DNA of 64,000 bases from Actinomycetes bacterium (GCA_021798955.1 JAJZBK010000004.1:1-64000), one strand, 5' to 3'; shown: positions 9,351 through 18,239, counted from the first letter of the stretch. A program made the numbers and translations. Notes: generated by a model not told the origin, from the sequence alone.

Positions 9351-9620
9351 GCCGGCGACAGCCGGCACGATCGAGATGGTCTGCCCGTCGGCGACCGGCG
9401 TGGCGAGCCCCTCGAGAAAGCGGACGTCCTCGTCGGAGAGGAACACGTTCACGAAGCGACGGAGCTGGCCGGACTCGTCGAAGAGCCGCTCGGCGAAACC
9501 GGGGTGGGCGGCATCGAGGGCCTTGAGCACCTCGCCGACCGTCCCACCATCGACGAGCACCTCTCCGACACCGCCGGTCAGTGTGCGCAACTGGGCAGGG
9601 ACACGAACCTTGACGCTCAT
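9345..9620 (-). CDS. cysO: CysO-like ubiquitin-fold sulfur carrier protein
   Basis: 91 residues of the MoaD/ThiS family ending in the diglycine AVAGG needed for thiocarboxylate formation. It closely matches mycobacterial CysO, notably in LRRFVNVFLSDEDVRF and GLATPVADG. In mycobacteria CysO thiocarboxylate donates sulfur to O-phosphoserine through CysM, and Mec releases cysteine. Neither cysM nor mec is in this window. The ATG overlaps the last codon and stop of thrC (ATGA), so the two are co-translated. The stop codon is the first of a stop-codon repeat array. Confidence 0.88.
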   Translation of the reverse strand: MSVKVRVPAQLRTLTGGVGEVLVDGGTVGEVLKALDAAHPGFAERLFDESGQLRRFVNVFLSDEDVRFLEGLATPVADGQTISIVPAVAGG

Positions 9621-10921
9621 CGGGCACTCCTCGGTGCATCGGTGCCACCGGAGCCGTGCTCCGGGTCGGCAGTAGGGTGATCGGACTCGGCGCCCACGTC
9701 GACGACGGCGTCGAAGGCATCGAGCGTCGGGGCGATCGTAGCGGTCGGCCCGACCGCCCCCGCCAGCGCTTCCACCGTCTTCAGGCCGTGGCCGGTCACG
9801 AGGGCAACGACTCGCTCGTCCGGGCGGACCACCCCCTCGGCCGCCAGCTTGGCCAACGTGGCAATGGTCACACCACCCGCCGTCTCGGCGAAGATCCCCT
9901 CCGTGCGAGCAAGCAAGCGGATCCCGTCGATGACCTCGTCGTCGGTGACCGCGCCGCATGCACCCCCCGACCGGCGGATCGCTTCGAGCGCGTACCACCC
10001 GTCGGCTGGATTGCCGATGGCGAGCGACTTGGCAATGGTGTGCGGCTTGACCGGGCGCACCGCGTCGGTCCCTTCGGCAAAGGCAGTAGCGACCGGAGCG
10101 CAACCGGCCGCCTGGGCCCCCGAGATCCGGACTGGCTGCCCACCGTCGATGAGGCCGACCTTGGCAAGCTCTTCGAACCCCTTGGCCACCTTGGTCAGCT
10201 GGCTGCCCGAGGCGATCGGCACCACGACATGGTCGGGAGCCCGCCAGCCGAGCTGCTCGGCGACCTCGAACGCCAGCGTCTTCGAGCCCTCGGCGTAGTA
10301 GGTGCGGATGTTGACGTTGACGAAGGCCCACGACGGGTGCTCGCTGGTCAGCTCGGCGCACAACCGGTTCACGTCGTCATAGGTTCCCTCGACGGCCACC
10401 ACCGTGCCGCCGTAGACGGCAGTCATGGTGACCTTGGCCCGTTCGAGGTCGGCGGGGATGAGGACTACCGAGTCCATGCCGGCCCTGGCTGCGTGGGCGG
10501 CGACCGAGTTGGCGAGGTTGCCGGTCGATGCGCAGGCGGCGACCTTGAAGCCAAGCTGACGGGCCTTGGTCAACGCCACCGACACCACCCGGTCCTTGAA
10601 GGAGCCGGTCGGGTTGGCGGTGTCGTCCTTGATCCACAGCTCCCCCAATCCCAGCTCGGCAGCCAGCCGATCGGCGCGGACGAGCGGGGTGAAGCCGGCT
10701 CCGAGGTCGACCGGAGCGGCGTCGGCCACGGGCAGGAGGTCCTGGTAACGCCAGATGGTCCGAGGACCAGAAGCGATGCGGTCGCGACTGATCACCGACG
10801 CGATCCGCTCGTAGTCGTAGGTGACTTCGAGGGGACCGAAACAGAAGTCGCACACATGGAGTGCCTCTGCCGGGTAGGTGCGCCCACACTCACGACAGCG
10901 CAGTCCAGAAACGAAGTCCAC
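9617..10921 (-). CDS. thrC: Threonine synthase (PLP-dependent)
   Basis: 434 residues. An N-terminal zinc-ribbon-like knuckle (Cys9, Cys12, Cys24, Cys27) precedes the fold-type II PLP domain with NPTGSFKDR (Lys109 binds PLP), STGNLANSVAAHAA and VTGHGLK. It converts O-phosphohomoserine to threonine. GAGGAGG lies 4-5 nt before the GTG at 10921, a strong Shine-Dalgarno that fixes the start. The overlap with the CysO-like gene raises the possibility that the enzyme, or an alternative beta-replacement activity, is tied to sulfur transfer; that is speculation. The Ala/Thr-rich C-terminal 40 residues look non-catalytic. Confidence 0.9.
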   Translation of the reverse strand: MDFVSGLRCRECGRTYPAEALHVCDFCFGPLEVTYDYERIASVISRDRIASGPRTIWRYQDLLPVADAAPVDLGAGFTPLVRADRLAAELGLGELWIKDDTANPTGSFKDRVVSVALTKARQLGFKVAACASTGNLANSVAAHAARAGMDSVVLIPADLERAKVTMTAVYGGTVVAVEGTYDDVNRLCAELTSEHPSWAFVNVNIRTYYAEGSKTLAFEVAEQLGWRAPDHVVVPIASGSQLTKVAKGFEELAKVGLIDGGQPVRISGAQAAGCAPVATAFAEGTDAVRPVKPHTIAKSLAIGNPADGWYALEAIRRSGGACGAVTDDEVIDGIRLLARTEGIFAETAGGVTIATLAKLAAEGVVRPDERVVALVTGHGLKTVEALAGAVGPTATIAPTLDAFDAVVDVGAESDHPTADPEHGSGGTDAPRSAR

Positions 10922-11101
10922 GTGACCTCCTCATCGATCGGGCATTGGCACCTGGCAGACGACCTGCTCGCTCCGAGCCGGTCCTGCTGGTTGCCGCGGC
11001 GTCACGGGGCCCGTCCCTCGGCCGCTCTGGATGATGTTCCTATGGTGGACGATAGAGGCGGGCCACGTCAATGCAGGCCATCGGCCACGAGGTGCCCCCC
11101 T

Positions 11102-12088
11102 ATGCTCCAGGCGGTGAACCACGAGCGTCTCCCACAGGACGTCCGCGTCACGACGGGCGCGTTCCTCGCCGAACCGGGTCCCGCCGACCGAGGCTCCGCT
11201 CGCTCGTCCAAGTCGTTCGACCCGGAGCCACTCGTCTCCCAACTGCAGGGCCGCCGGGTGTCGGTGTGCATTCCTGCCCGCGACGAGGCGGCAACCGTCG
11301 GCGAGATCGTCACCACGGTCGTCTCCTCGTTGACCAGCGGCGGCGGCGGCGTTCCGCTGGTGCACGAGGTCCTGGTCGTCGACGACGGGTCGCGAGACGG
11401 CACCGCCCGTGTCGCCGAGGAAGCAGGGGCCCGTGTGGTGGCCCCCGACGGTGGCGGGCACGATCCCGCCGGCACGAGCCCACGCACCCGAGCGGAGGCA
11501 TCGACGACGGACACGCCGACCGCTGTCGGGGCACCGCCGACCGCTGTCGGGACGAGATCGGGCTTCGGCGGGAAGGGCCAGGCGATGCGGGCCGGTCTTG
11601 ACGCCGCCGTGGGCGACCTCGTGGTGTTCCTCGACGGCGACGTCTCGAACTTCCATGCCGGCTTCGTCACGGGGCTGCTCAGACCGCTTCTCGCAGACGA
11701 GACCGTCCTGCTCGTCAAGGGCTTCTACGACCGGCCGCTCGACGGGAGGCCCGGCGAGGGTGGCCGGGTGACCGAGCTGGTCGCCCGCCCCGTCATCGAG
11801 CTGCTCTTCCCCGACCTCCTCGGAGTCCGCCAGCCGCTGGCCGGCGAGACGGCCGCGCCACGCTGGGTCCTCGAAAAGTGCGGCCTCGACGACGGCTACG
11901 CCGTCGAGCTCGGCCTGCTCGTCGACGTGCTTGCTCACTTCGGGCCCGAAGTCATCGCCCAAGTCGACCTCGGTGTACGCGTCCACCGGAACCGGCCGCT
12001 CGACGAGCTCCGGCCTCAGGCAACCGACATCCTGCGGGCCGCCCTCGTGCGCAGGGGTTATCGAGCCCCCGGCAGCGCCGACGGTTGA
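11102..12088 (+). CDS. gpgS: Glucosyl-3-phosphoglycerate synthase (GT81)
   Basis: 328 residues, close to mycobacterial GpgS. Conserved blocks are VSVCIPARDEAATV, LVVDDGSRDGT, GKGQAMRAGL, VVFLDGDVSNF (metal-binding DxD), GGRVTELVARP, QPLAGE and VHRNRPLDEL. It transfers glucose from a nucleotide sugar to 3-phosphoglycerate, the first step to glucosylglycerate and, in mycobacteria, methylglucose lipopolysaccharide. Between the DDGS and GKGQ blocks sits an insert of about 40 low-complexity residues containing a duplicated PTAVG segment. An in-frame ATG at 11042, 6 nt after a GATGAT box, would add 20 residues. The stop codon lies in the first unit of a 16-bp array. Confidence 0.9.
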   Translation: MLQAVNHERLPQDVRVTTGAFLAEPGPADRGSARSSKSFDPEPLVSQLQGRRVSVCIPARDEAATVGEIVTTVVSSLTSGGGGVPLVHEVLVVDDGSRDGTARVAEEAGARVVAPDGGGHDPAGTSPRTRAEASTTDTPTAVGAPPTAVGTRSGFGGKGQAMRAGLDAAVGDLVVFLDGDVSNFHAGFVTGLLRPLLADETVLLVKGFYDRPLDGRPGEGGRVTELVARPVIELLFPDLLGVRQPLAGETAAPRWVLEKCGLDDGYAVELGLLVDVLAHFGPEVIAQVDLGVRVHRNRPLDELRPQATDILRAALVRRGYRAPGSADG

Positions 12089-12160
12089 CAGGGGCCGCCG
12101 TTGACAGGGGCCGCCGTTGACAGGGGCCGCCGTTGACAGGGGCCGCCGTTGACAGGGGCC
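12084..12160. repeat. 16-bp stop-codon repeat at the gpgS 3' end
   Basis: 4.8 copies of GTTGACAGGGGCCGCC. The gpgS stop TGA is part of the first unit, so every unit carries a TGA. With a 16-bp period, successive TGAs fall in all three frames. Confidence 0.95.
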
Positions 12161-12222
12161 AACGGAGCGACGACCAGGGTGCGAGAAGCCGCGGGCTGGC
12201 CGGGGTGCGAAGTTGCGCCGAC

Positions 12223-12228
12223 TAACGT
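12223..12228 (+). promoter_or_regulatory. -10 box for leaderless otsA
   Basis: TAACGT, 8 nt upstream of the ATG at 12237. Confidence 0.5.
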
Positions 12229-12236
12229 CGACTGCC

Positions 12237-13742
12237 ATGGCAGGTGGCCTCCCGCCCGGACCGGGCAAGACCTCCTCGACCTCCAGGGTGGACGCTCGCG
12301 CTCTGGTCGGTCAGCGCGACCGGCCACCGGGCGCTTCCCTCCCTGCCCGCCTCGACGACGTCGTCTTCGTGTCGAACCGCGGGCCACTCGCCTTCCACTT
12401 CGAGGACGGCGTTCCGGTAGCCGGCGTCACCGCCGGAGGCCTGGCCGGCTCGCTCCACCCGCTCGTCGAGGGAACCGGCGCCACCTGGGTGGCCTGTGCC
12501 CTGACCGACGCCGACCGGGCGGCGGCGGCGGCGGGGCTCATGCGTGACCCGGGGTTCCACATCGAGCTCGTCGACCCAGACCCCGACGTCTACCGCATGG
12601 CCTACGACGTCGTCTCCAACGCCACGTTGTGGTTCTGTCACCACCACCTCTTCGACGGCGCACGGCGACCGCGGTCGGACCGCCACTGGGCCGAGGCGTG
12701 GGAGGCCTACGAGACCTACAACCGCCTGTTCGCGGAACGCGTCGCCGCCGTCGCTCCGGAGGGAGGCCGGGTCCTCGTGCAGGACTACCACCTCATGCTG
12801 GTCGGCCAGCAACTGGAGCGGGTGCGCCCCGACCTGTCCACGGTCCACTTCACCCACACGCCGTTCGCCGACCCATCGGCACTCCGAATGCTGCCCGACG
12901 AGGTCCGCGATGCCCTTCTCGACGGCATGGCCGCGTACCGGACTTGCGGGTTCCACTCCCCGCGGTGGTCCGCCGCCTACCAGGCCTGCCAACGGGACCG
13001 GCTGGGCGACGGAGCCGGCGTCGAGGGGTCCCCCGCACCCCCTGTCTTCGTGTCCCCCCTCGGGACGGACGCCGATCGGCTCCTCGAGAGCGCCCGGAGC
13101 CAGGCAGTCGTCGATGCCGGCGCAGTGCTCGACGAGCTGATCGGGACCGGCCGCCAGGTGATCGTCCGAGTGGACCGGATGGAGCTCTCCAAGAACCTCC
13201 TGCGCGGGTTCTGGGCGTTCGACGAGCTGCTCGAACGACAGCCTCAACGACGGGGGCGCCTGGTCTTCCTGGCGCTCGCCTATCCGTCTCGACAGGGTCT
13301 GGCCGAGTACCTCGCGTACCAGAACGAGGTCGAGGCGACCGTGGCCCGCATCAACGAACGGTGGGGCACGCCGGACTGGACCCCGATCGTCCTCGAAGTC
13401 GAAGACGACTATCCGCGCTCGCTGGCCGCGCTCAAGCGCTACGACGTCCTGCTGGTCAATCCGGTCCGCGACGGCATGAACCTGGTCGCCAAGGAAGGTC
13501 CGTTGGTCAACGAGCGGGACGGCGTCCTCGTCCTCTCCCGCGAGGCGGGAGCCTTCGACGAGCTCAGCCCGGCGTGCGTAGGCGTGAACCCGTTCGACGT
13601 GACCGGTACTGCCAGGGCCTTGGCTGCGGCGCTGGACACCGCCGGCGAACGTCGACGTGCGTGGGCCGAGGAGCTCCGGGCGATCGTGGGCAGACGCCCG
13701 CCTGCCGTCTGGCTGGCCGACCAGCTGGGCGCCGCCGGCTGA
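12237..13742 (+). CDS. otsA: Trehalose-6-phosphate synthase (GT20)
   Basis: 501 residues. The GT20 features are VFVSNRGPLAF, AGGLAGSLHPL, VQDYHLMLVGQQL, HFTHTPFADP, VDRMELSKNLLRGFWAFDEL, LLVNPVRDGMNLVAKE and LSREAGAFDEL. It joins glucose from a nucleotide donor to glucose-6-phosphate; the convergent otsB removes the phosphate. Trehalose serves as an osmolyte and stress protectant. The start at 12237 is chosen over 12213 because TAACGT lies 8 nt before it. The first 45 residues are not conserved in the family. A two-copy 45-bp direct repeat follows the gene. Confidence 0.92.
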   Translation: MAGGLPPGPGKTSSTSRVDARALVGQRDRPPGASLPARLDDVVFVSNRGPLAFHFEDGVPVAGVTAGGLAGSLHPLVEGTGATWVACALTDADRAAAAAGLMRDPGFHIELVDPDPDVYRMAYDVVSNATLWFCHHHLFDGARRPRSDRHWAEAWEAYETYNRLFAERVAAVAPEGGRVLVQDYHLMLVGQQLERVRPDLSTVHFTHTPFADPSALRMLPDEVRDALLDGMAAYRTCGFHSPRWSAAYQACQRDRLGDGAGVEGSPAPPVFVSPLGTDADRLLESARSQAVVDAGAVLDELIGTGRQVIVRVDRMELSKNLLRGFWAFDELLERQPQRRGRLVFLALAYPSRQGLAEYLAYQNEVEATVARINERWGTPDWTPIVLEVEDDYPRSLAALKRYDVLLVNPVRDGMNLVAKEGPLVNERDGVLVLSREAGAFDELSPACVGVNPFDVTGTARALAAALDTAGERRRAWAEELRAIVGRRPPAVWLADQLGAAG

Positions 13743-13774
13743 ACCGCCCGGCCACCACCGGCCCGAGTGGAAGC

Positions 13775-13855
13775 GCTCCCCGGGCATCACGGTCACCCGT
13801 CACCGGCCGAATAGGACGAGCTCCGCGGGCATCACGGTCACCCGTCACCGGCCGG
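13775..13855. repeat. Two-copy direct repeat between otsA and otsB
   Basis: A near-identical 36-nt segment (GGGCATCACGGTCACCCGTC is its core) occurs twice with a 45-bp period between the convergent otsA and otsB. No function is evident; it could be an early-stage array. Confidence 0.75.
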
Positions 13856-13887
13856 GACGACAAGAACGTCAGCTTCCGGCGAGGACC

Positions 13888-14673
13888 CTACGGGCTCCCG
13901 AGGCTCGCCTCGAGGAGGTCGGTGAGCAAGGCCAGCGCGCCGCGAGGACCCTCGACCACCAGGTCGGCGGCGGCAGCGACCTCGGGAGCGCTCTCGGCGT
14001 CGACCACCGCGACTTTCAGCGTGTGGACACCGTCCTTGGCGCGACGGTCGAGGGCGGCGAACGCTGGCAAGTCCCCGACGTCGTCTCCCAAGAAGCATGC
14101 GCTCGAACACTCCCCGACCAGCTCCTCGGTAACGGAGCCCTTGTCGACGGGGAGCGGCGGTCGGAGCTCGACGCTCATGCGGCCGTCATGGACAGCGAGC
14201 CCCGAGGCGACCGCCTCTGCGTCTACACCGGCGCGCACCACACCTTCGAGCGAGGGAGCTCGTCGCCAGTGGACGGTCAGCGTCAGCCCTTTCTCCTCCA
14301 CGTCGGCCTCCGCCGGAAGTGAGGAGCGGAGCCGGCCAAGCACGTCGGCGACCACGTTGCGCCACTCGGCCGCGGCGGGCTCGACCACGACCGGTCCGGT
14401 GCCATCGGCACGCTCGAGCCCGTAGAGACCGGCCACGTGCACCCCCTCGAGGGGTCCCAGGCGATCGAGCAGGTAGGAAACCGGGCGACCCGACACCACG
14501 GCAACACTCCGGAACCGTCTGGCCAGCGCGGCGAGCACCTCGGTGACGCCGGGCAACGGGTGCGCCGTCGACGGGTCGGAGACGATCGGTGCGAGCGTGC
14601 CGTCGAAGTCGGTCAGGACCGCGGCACGACTCGGGTCTGCGACGAGCGGGGCGAGTCGGGCATCCAGCACCAC
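13888..14673 (-). CDS. otsB: Trehalose-6-phosphate phosphatase (HAD)
   Basis: 261 residues. HAD motif I is LTDFDGTLAPI (nucleophile Asp followed by the acid/base Asp), motif II is VAVVSGRP, and FLGDDVGDLPAF is motif III/IV. The cap region has VEEKGLTLTVHWR, as in OtsB. It dephosphorylates trehalose-6-phosphate made by the convergent otsA. It follows the LytR_C gene by four bases and is probably co-transcribed with it. The start is a GTG. Confidence 0.93.
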   Translation of the reverse strand: MVLDARLAPLVADPSRAAVLTDFDGTLAPIVSDPSTAHPLPGVTEVLAALARRFRSVAVVSGRPVSYLLDRLGPLEGVHVAGLYGLERADGTGPVVVEPAAAEWRNVVADVLGRLRSSLPAEADVEEKGLTLTVHWRRAPSLEGVVRAGVDAEAVASGLAVHDGRMSVELRPPLPVDKGSVTEELVGECSSACFLGDDVGDLPAFAALDRRAKDGVHTLKVAVVDAESAPEVAAAADLVVEGPRGALALLTDLLEASLGSP

Positions 14674-14676
14674 CCG

Positions 14677-15324
14677 TCAGCCGCGACGACTGGTCGTGGA
14701 CGTGGCGGGTGTGGTCGTGGTGGTGCTCGCGGCCGACGCCAGGTCCGGACCGGCGACCACCACGACCTTGGCCGAGCCGATCGTCCCCACCGGGACGCCT
14801 CCCGTGTACGGCGCCACGGCGTCGGCAGGGAGCTGCAGCGCCGCGGCAACGGCGGCGGCCGACGGTTCGAACCCGGCGAGGTAGTAGACCATCGTCTTGG
14901 TCACCTGTGCGGTGGCATTGACCGCTGGGAGCGTTCCCCAGCCCGCCGACTTGAGGGTGGCCGTCGTCCGACCGGCCAGACCGTTCACTTGGCTGCCGTT
15001 GGCGACCAGGACGTCGACCGAGCTCGGCGGGATCGTGGTGGTCGTGGTGGACGGCACGGTCGTCGTGGTCGAGGGATGCGTGGTGACCGCGGGCGCCGAC
15101 GACGCGCCGACTGGGCTGCTCGACCCCGCCGGCACTGGTCCCACGTCCGCCTTGCCGAGCAAGACCACCGTGACGGCGACGAAGACGACCAGCACGACGG
15201 TTGCCCGCCCCACCGGCAGCGGATGGACGACCCGGCCGTCAGGAGCGCGCCAGCGCGTCCGGGGGAAGTCGCCGGGGAGATCGTCGGGCACCGTGGGCCA
15301 GCCTGCCAACCGCGGACCGATCAC
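14677..15324 (-). CDS. LytR_C domain membrane protein
   Basis: 215 residues. A cytoplasmic N-terminus of about 40 residues is followed by one transmembrane segment (ATVVLVVFVAVTVVLL, about 41-56), a Ser/Thr/Pro linker with Thr runs (about 65-100) and a C-terminal LytR_C domain (VDVLVANGSQVNGLAGRTT, about 103-190), then a Thr-rich tail. Domains of this kind are found on their own or attached to LytR-CpsA-Psr cell-wall ligases and should lie outside the membrane. The exact role is unknown. otsB follows four bases downstream. Confidence 0.8.
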   Translation of the reverse strand: MIGPRLAGWPTVPDDLPGDFPRTRWRAPDGRVVHPLPVGRATVVLVVFVAVTVVLLGKADVGPVPAGSSSPVGASSAPAVTTHPSTTTTVPSTTTTTIPPSSVDVLVANGSQVNGLAGRTTATLKSAGWGTLPAVNATAQVTKTMVYYLAGFEPSAAAVAAALQLPADAVAPYTGGVPVGTIGSAKVVVVAGPDLASAASTTTTTPATSTTSRRG

Positions 15325-15358
15325 GCAAGGACCGTCGGCTTCAGCCGCCAGGACGACC

Positions 15359-15412
15359 CGGTGCCCCGACCGATCCGGTGCCCCGACCGATCCGGTGCCC
15401 CGACCGATCCGG
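15359..15412. repeat. 17-bp tandem repeat, three copies
   Basis: Unit GTGCCCCGACCGATCCG, between the LytR_C start and the aldo/keto reductase stop. Confidence 0.9.
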
Positions 15413-15452
15413 GTCGGCGGGCTCGTCCGCCTACCGGCCCGTCACACCCGGC

Positions 15453-16445
15453 TCAGCGTGGCGAGTCGCCCATGCGGTACTCGCTCGTCAGCTCGTCGAG
15501 CCGGCGCAGGACGTCGTCGGAGAGGTCGAGCTCGGTGGCTGCCAAGCTGGCGGCGAGCTGCTCTGGCCGGCTGGCGCCGATGATGGGCGCAGTCACCGCC
15601 GGGTTGGCAAGGACCCAAGCGACCGACAGCGTGACCAGGGGGACGCCGAGGTCCTCGGCGACGGCGCGCAGCTCCTCGACGGTGGCGAACTGGCGGTCGT
15701 GCCAGTAGCGCTCCTGGTAGAAGGAAGCGGCCGAGCCCAGGGTGAAGCGGGTCCCCTCGGGCGGCTCCGAGGCACGGTTGTGCTTGCCGGAGAGGAGCCC
15801 CCCGGCGATGGGGTTGTAGGGGATGACGCCGATGCCTTCCTCCTGGCACAGCGGCAGGAGCTCGCGCTCGAACTGGCGGAAGAGGAGGTTGTAGCGGGGC
15901 TGCACGGAGTCGAAGCGAGCGAGGCCGAGGGCCTCGCTCCGGCCGATCGCCCGGGCGACCTGGTAGGCGAGAAAGTTCGAGCACCCGATGTAGCGCACCT
16001 TGCCCGAGCGGACGAGGTCGTCGAGGGCGGCGAGGGTCTCGTCGATCGGCGTTCCCGCATCCGGTCCGTGGAGCTGGTAGAGGTCGAGGTAGTCGGTCCC
16101 AAGGCGCCGGAGTGACCCCTCGACGGCGTCCAGGATGTGCTTACGCGAGTTGCCCTGGTCCCAGGCGGCCTCGCCTATCCGTCCGAAGCACTTGGTGGCC
16201 ACGACGAACCGGTCGCGCTTGCCCCGCAACCACCTCCCAAGGATCTCCTCGGTACGGCCTACCGTCGACAGTCCACCGCCCAGCGGGTACACGTCGGCGG
16301 TGTCAAGGAAGGTGATGCCTGCCTCGTCGGCCCGGTCGAGAATGGCGATCGAGATCTCCTCGTCGCACTGGAAGCCGAAGGTCATCGTGCCGAGGCACAG
16401 CTCGGAGACGAGCAGGCCGGTCCGTCCGAGTCGTACGTGGTCCAT
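15453..16445 (-). CDS. Aldo/keto reductase
   Basis: 330 residues, a (beta/alpha)8 NADPH-dependent oxidoreductase. The catalytic tetrad is visible as DTADVY (Asp, Tyr), VATKCFG (Lys) and LYQLHGPD (His). Further signatures are YIGCSNF, QPRYNLLFR and the cofactor segment APIIGASRPEQL. It resembles YajO/YhdN-type enzymes; its substrate is not known. The start at 16445 is preferred to the longer frame because TACCGT lies 7 nt upstream of that ATG. Confidence 0.88.
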   Translation of the reverse strand: MDHVRLGRTGLLVSELCLGTMTFGFQCDEEISIAILDRADEAGITFLDTADVYPLGGGLSTVGRTEEILGRWLRGKRDRFVVATKCFGRIGEAAWDQGNSRKHILDAVEGSLRRLGTDYLDLYQLHGPDAGTPIDETLAALDDLVRSGKVRYIGCSNFLAYQVARAIGRSEALGLARFDSVQPRYNLLFRQFERELLPLCQEEGIGVIPYNPIAGGLLSGKHNRASEPPEGTRFTLGSAASFYQERYWHDRQFATVEELRAVAEDLGVPLVTLSVAWVLANPAVTAPIIGASRPEQLAASLAATELDLSDDVLRRLDELTSEYRMGDSPR

Positions 16446-16452
16446 GGCGGCC

Positions 16453-16458
16453 ACGGTA
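16453..16458 (-). promoter_or_regulatory. -10 box for leaderless aldo/keto reductase
   Basis: TACCGT, 7 nt before the ATG at 16445. Confidence 0.5.
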
Positions 16459-16557
16459 CCGCCCGCGGGCAGGAGAACCCTCGGCGCCCCGGCCGCCACC
16501 GGCGCACCACCGCACCGCAGCGCTGCCGGCGGTACCGTAACTTGGCGGCTTCGTCCC

Positions 16558-16630
16558 GCCGGTGTGGCGCAGCTGGTAGCGCAGGCGACTTGTAATCGTC
16601 AGGTCGTGGGTTCGAGTCCCACCACCGGCT
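16558..16630 (+). tRNA. tRNA-Thr (anticodon TGT)
   Basis: A complete 73-nt cloverleaf: acceptor stem GCCGGTG/CACCGGC with discriminator T, D-arm GCGCAGCTGGTAGCGC, anticodon arm GGCGA-CTTGTAA-TCGTC (anticodon TGT) and T-arm GTGGG-TTCGAGT-CCCAC. CCA is not encoded. An AT-richer islet with transposase remnants follows it. Confidence 0.96.
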
Positions 16631-17287
16631 CTCATTCACCCTGGTCAGGGGCTGTGTTTCCTTTCCAGGGGCTTCCATCAATTTGGGCCATCCCGACAAT
16701 GGCGGTCCCGAAGTCCGCTGGATCGCCGTGATAGTCGGGCACCAGCCCCAGCTACGACCACATCGGCCACGGGTGGGACGGGTCTGCTGCCCCACCCGGA
16801 GACAGGCTCGGTGTACAGCGGCTGCACGACTCGACCGGGGGATCGGTGGGGCGGCGCTCGGCCGCAAGGCGTAGACGTTGCCGGACGCCATGGTCACAGG
16901 GCGCGCCGCACTTGGACAGCGGGGCTCTATCGCGCCCGATCGTTCATCGGCCGATGAGCCGTGATGTCGACGCAGAGTTCAGGCAACGCGGCTGACGGCA
17001 CCGGGATCCGGTGCCGCCCTCCCTCCCCACACCGGGATCGGGTGCCGCCCTTCCTCCCCACATTGTGGGGCTCGGACTCGCATGACAGGTGGATCATGCT
17101 GCGGGACCGAGTCACCTGTAAACAGGCGGGTCCGTAGTCGTGGAAAGCCACCTGGAATCGAAACAGTAAGCAGGTGGGCGCCCTCGTTGTCATGCTCCCA
17201 TGGTTCACGGCAGGCGCTCTATACCCTTCTCGCGGCAAAGTGACGAGACACACCGAGCTAGGCCCAGGCATCTTTCTGATACGACGA
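16631..17287. other. Non-coding stretch after tRNA-Thr
   Basis: No convincing gene. On the minus strand a 37-codon frame ends at 16632 (GTAIVGMAQIDGSPWKGN), which looks like the C-terminal scrap of a protein, possibly from an integrated element, but I cannot name it. An imperfect direct repeat (16999-17060, 31-bp period) ends in the palindrome CCCCACATTGTGGGG (17056-17070). No second copy of the tRNA 3' end was found, so no att site is claimed. Confidence 0.4.
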
Positions 17288-17857
17288 TCACGATTCCGTA
17301 CTCGGAATCGATATGAGACGCCCAGCTCGGCGACAGAGCAGACTAGTCACTGTCGCAGTGGCAACAAGCAAGACGCAACCGACACCCGAGGCCGTTACTG
17401 CAACAATGTTCGCATACGAAGTCCCCATGAGGCGCAACAAGTTGAGTGCTGCCAGTAGGCCGACGCCGTTAAACAACCACTGTCTAGGGAGTTTCCTCCA
17501 CTTGCGGTCGATCGCCAACAGATATTGATCCGCCTCGTATGTCGACAACTTATCGACACGTAGACGACCAGTCGACATTTGCAGAATCTGCGGTATCCAT
17601 TTCCACCCACTGGCACGGTGCAATCGTGTCACATAATGATCATCAGATCGATCCACCGCTAGGCGCGTCAACACTACGAACAAGAGAGCCAGCTCTGCAG
17701 GTGCGATCCAAGGTGACCGATACACGAATGGTCTCAGTACACTTGCATTCAGTGGGAACGACAATAAACCCGACATCTCAATACACAACCCGACCGTGAT
17801 CAGCCAGTCCGAATGCTCGGCCAGCCAGAACATGCTCCGTCGATCTGCAAGCGTCAC
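17288..17857 (-). CDS. Hypothetical four-pass membrane protein in an AT-richer islet
   Basis: 189 residues of unknown family. Four hydrophobic segments are visible: WLITVGLCIEMSGLLSFPL (about 19-37), WIAPAELALLFVVLTRLAV (about 50-68), WLFNGVGLLAALNLLRLMG (about 127-145) and IVAVTASGVGCVLLVATATV (about 150-169). A soluble loop of about 55 residues lies between segments 2 and 3. Base composition is about 50-57% G+C, well below its neighbours, and codon choice includes many A/T-ending codons, which suggests transfer from another genome. It lies downstream of a tRNA gene and beside transposase fragments. Confidence 0.55.
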   Translation of the reverse strand: MTLADRRSMFWLAEHSDWLITVGLCIEMSGLLSFPLNASVLRPFVYRSPWIAPAELALLFVVLTRLAVDRSDDHYVTRLHRASGWKWIPQILQMSTGRLRVDKLSTYEADQYLLAIDRKWRKLPRQWLFNGVGLLAALNLLRLMGTSYANIVAVTASGVGCVLLVATATVTSLLCRRAGRLISIPSTES

Positions 17858-17906
17858 GATAGACTGCTCCTATCGTTTCGTGAGGCGCCGGTGCCTGCTA
17901 ACCGAT

Positions 17907-18085
17907 CTACACACGATGGACCACCGACCGGAAGCTACTCGATTCCAGGTCTTCTGACATGGTGACATCATCCGTAGGCGGTGAGCCCAGCTCTGTCGCC
18001 GAGCAAACGAGCCGCAGGTCAGTGCCCGGGTAGACGGTTCTGGTGGCGGTGAGCTCCTGGCAGAGCCCGGCGATGGCCCTCGTGT
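17907..18085 (-). pseudogene. Possible transposase C-terminal fragment
   Basis: On the minus strand an open stretch reads TRAIAGLCQELTATRTVYPG and then TDLRLV, continuing to a TAG at 17907. The ELTAT-x-TVYPGTDLRLV pattern is one I associate with the C-terminus of a transposase family, but I cannot name the family with certainty. No start codon or catalytic region accompanies it. Confidence 0.35.
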
Positions 18086-18239
18086 GCCGTGGAGCCCGAG
18101 CCGGACCGAACCGGGTCGGGTCGCACCGCCGGCTCCAGGAGGCACGAACCCCTTGTACGTGTGGTCACCCTGGGTCCCTCGGAGGCTCCATCGTCTGGAA
18201 GCGAGGGCTCTACGGGAGCCTTCGGGGCATCCGGCGTCG

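Noticed and set aside
9656-12088. An 810-codon + frame across thrC and gpgS
   Set aside because: Only the part after 11102 (or 11042) is GpgS; the rest is the opposite strand of thrC.
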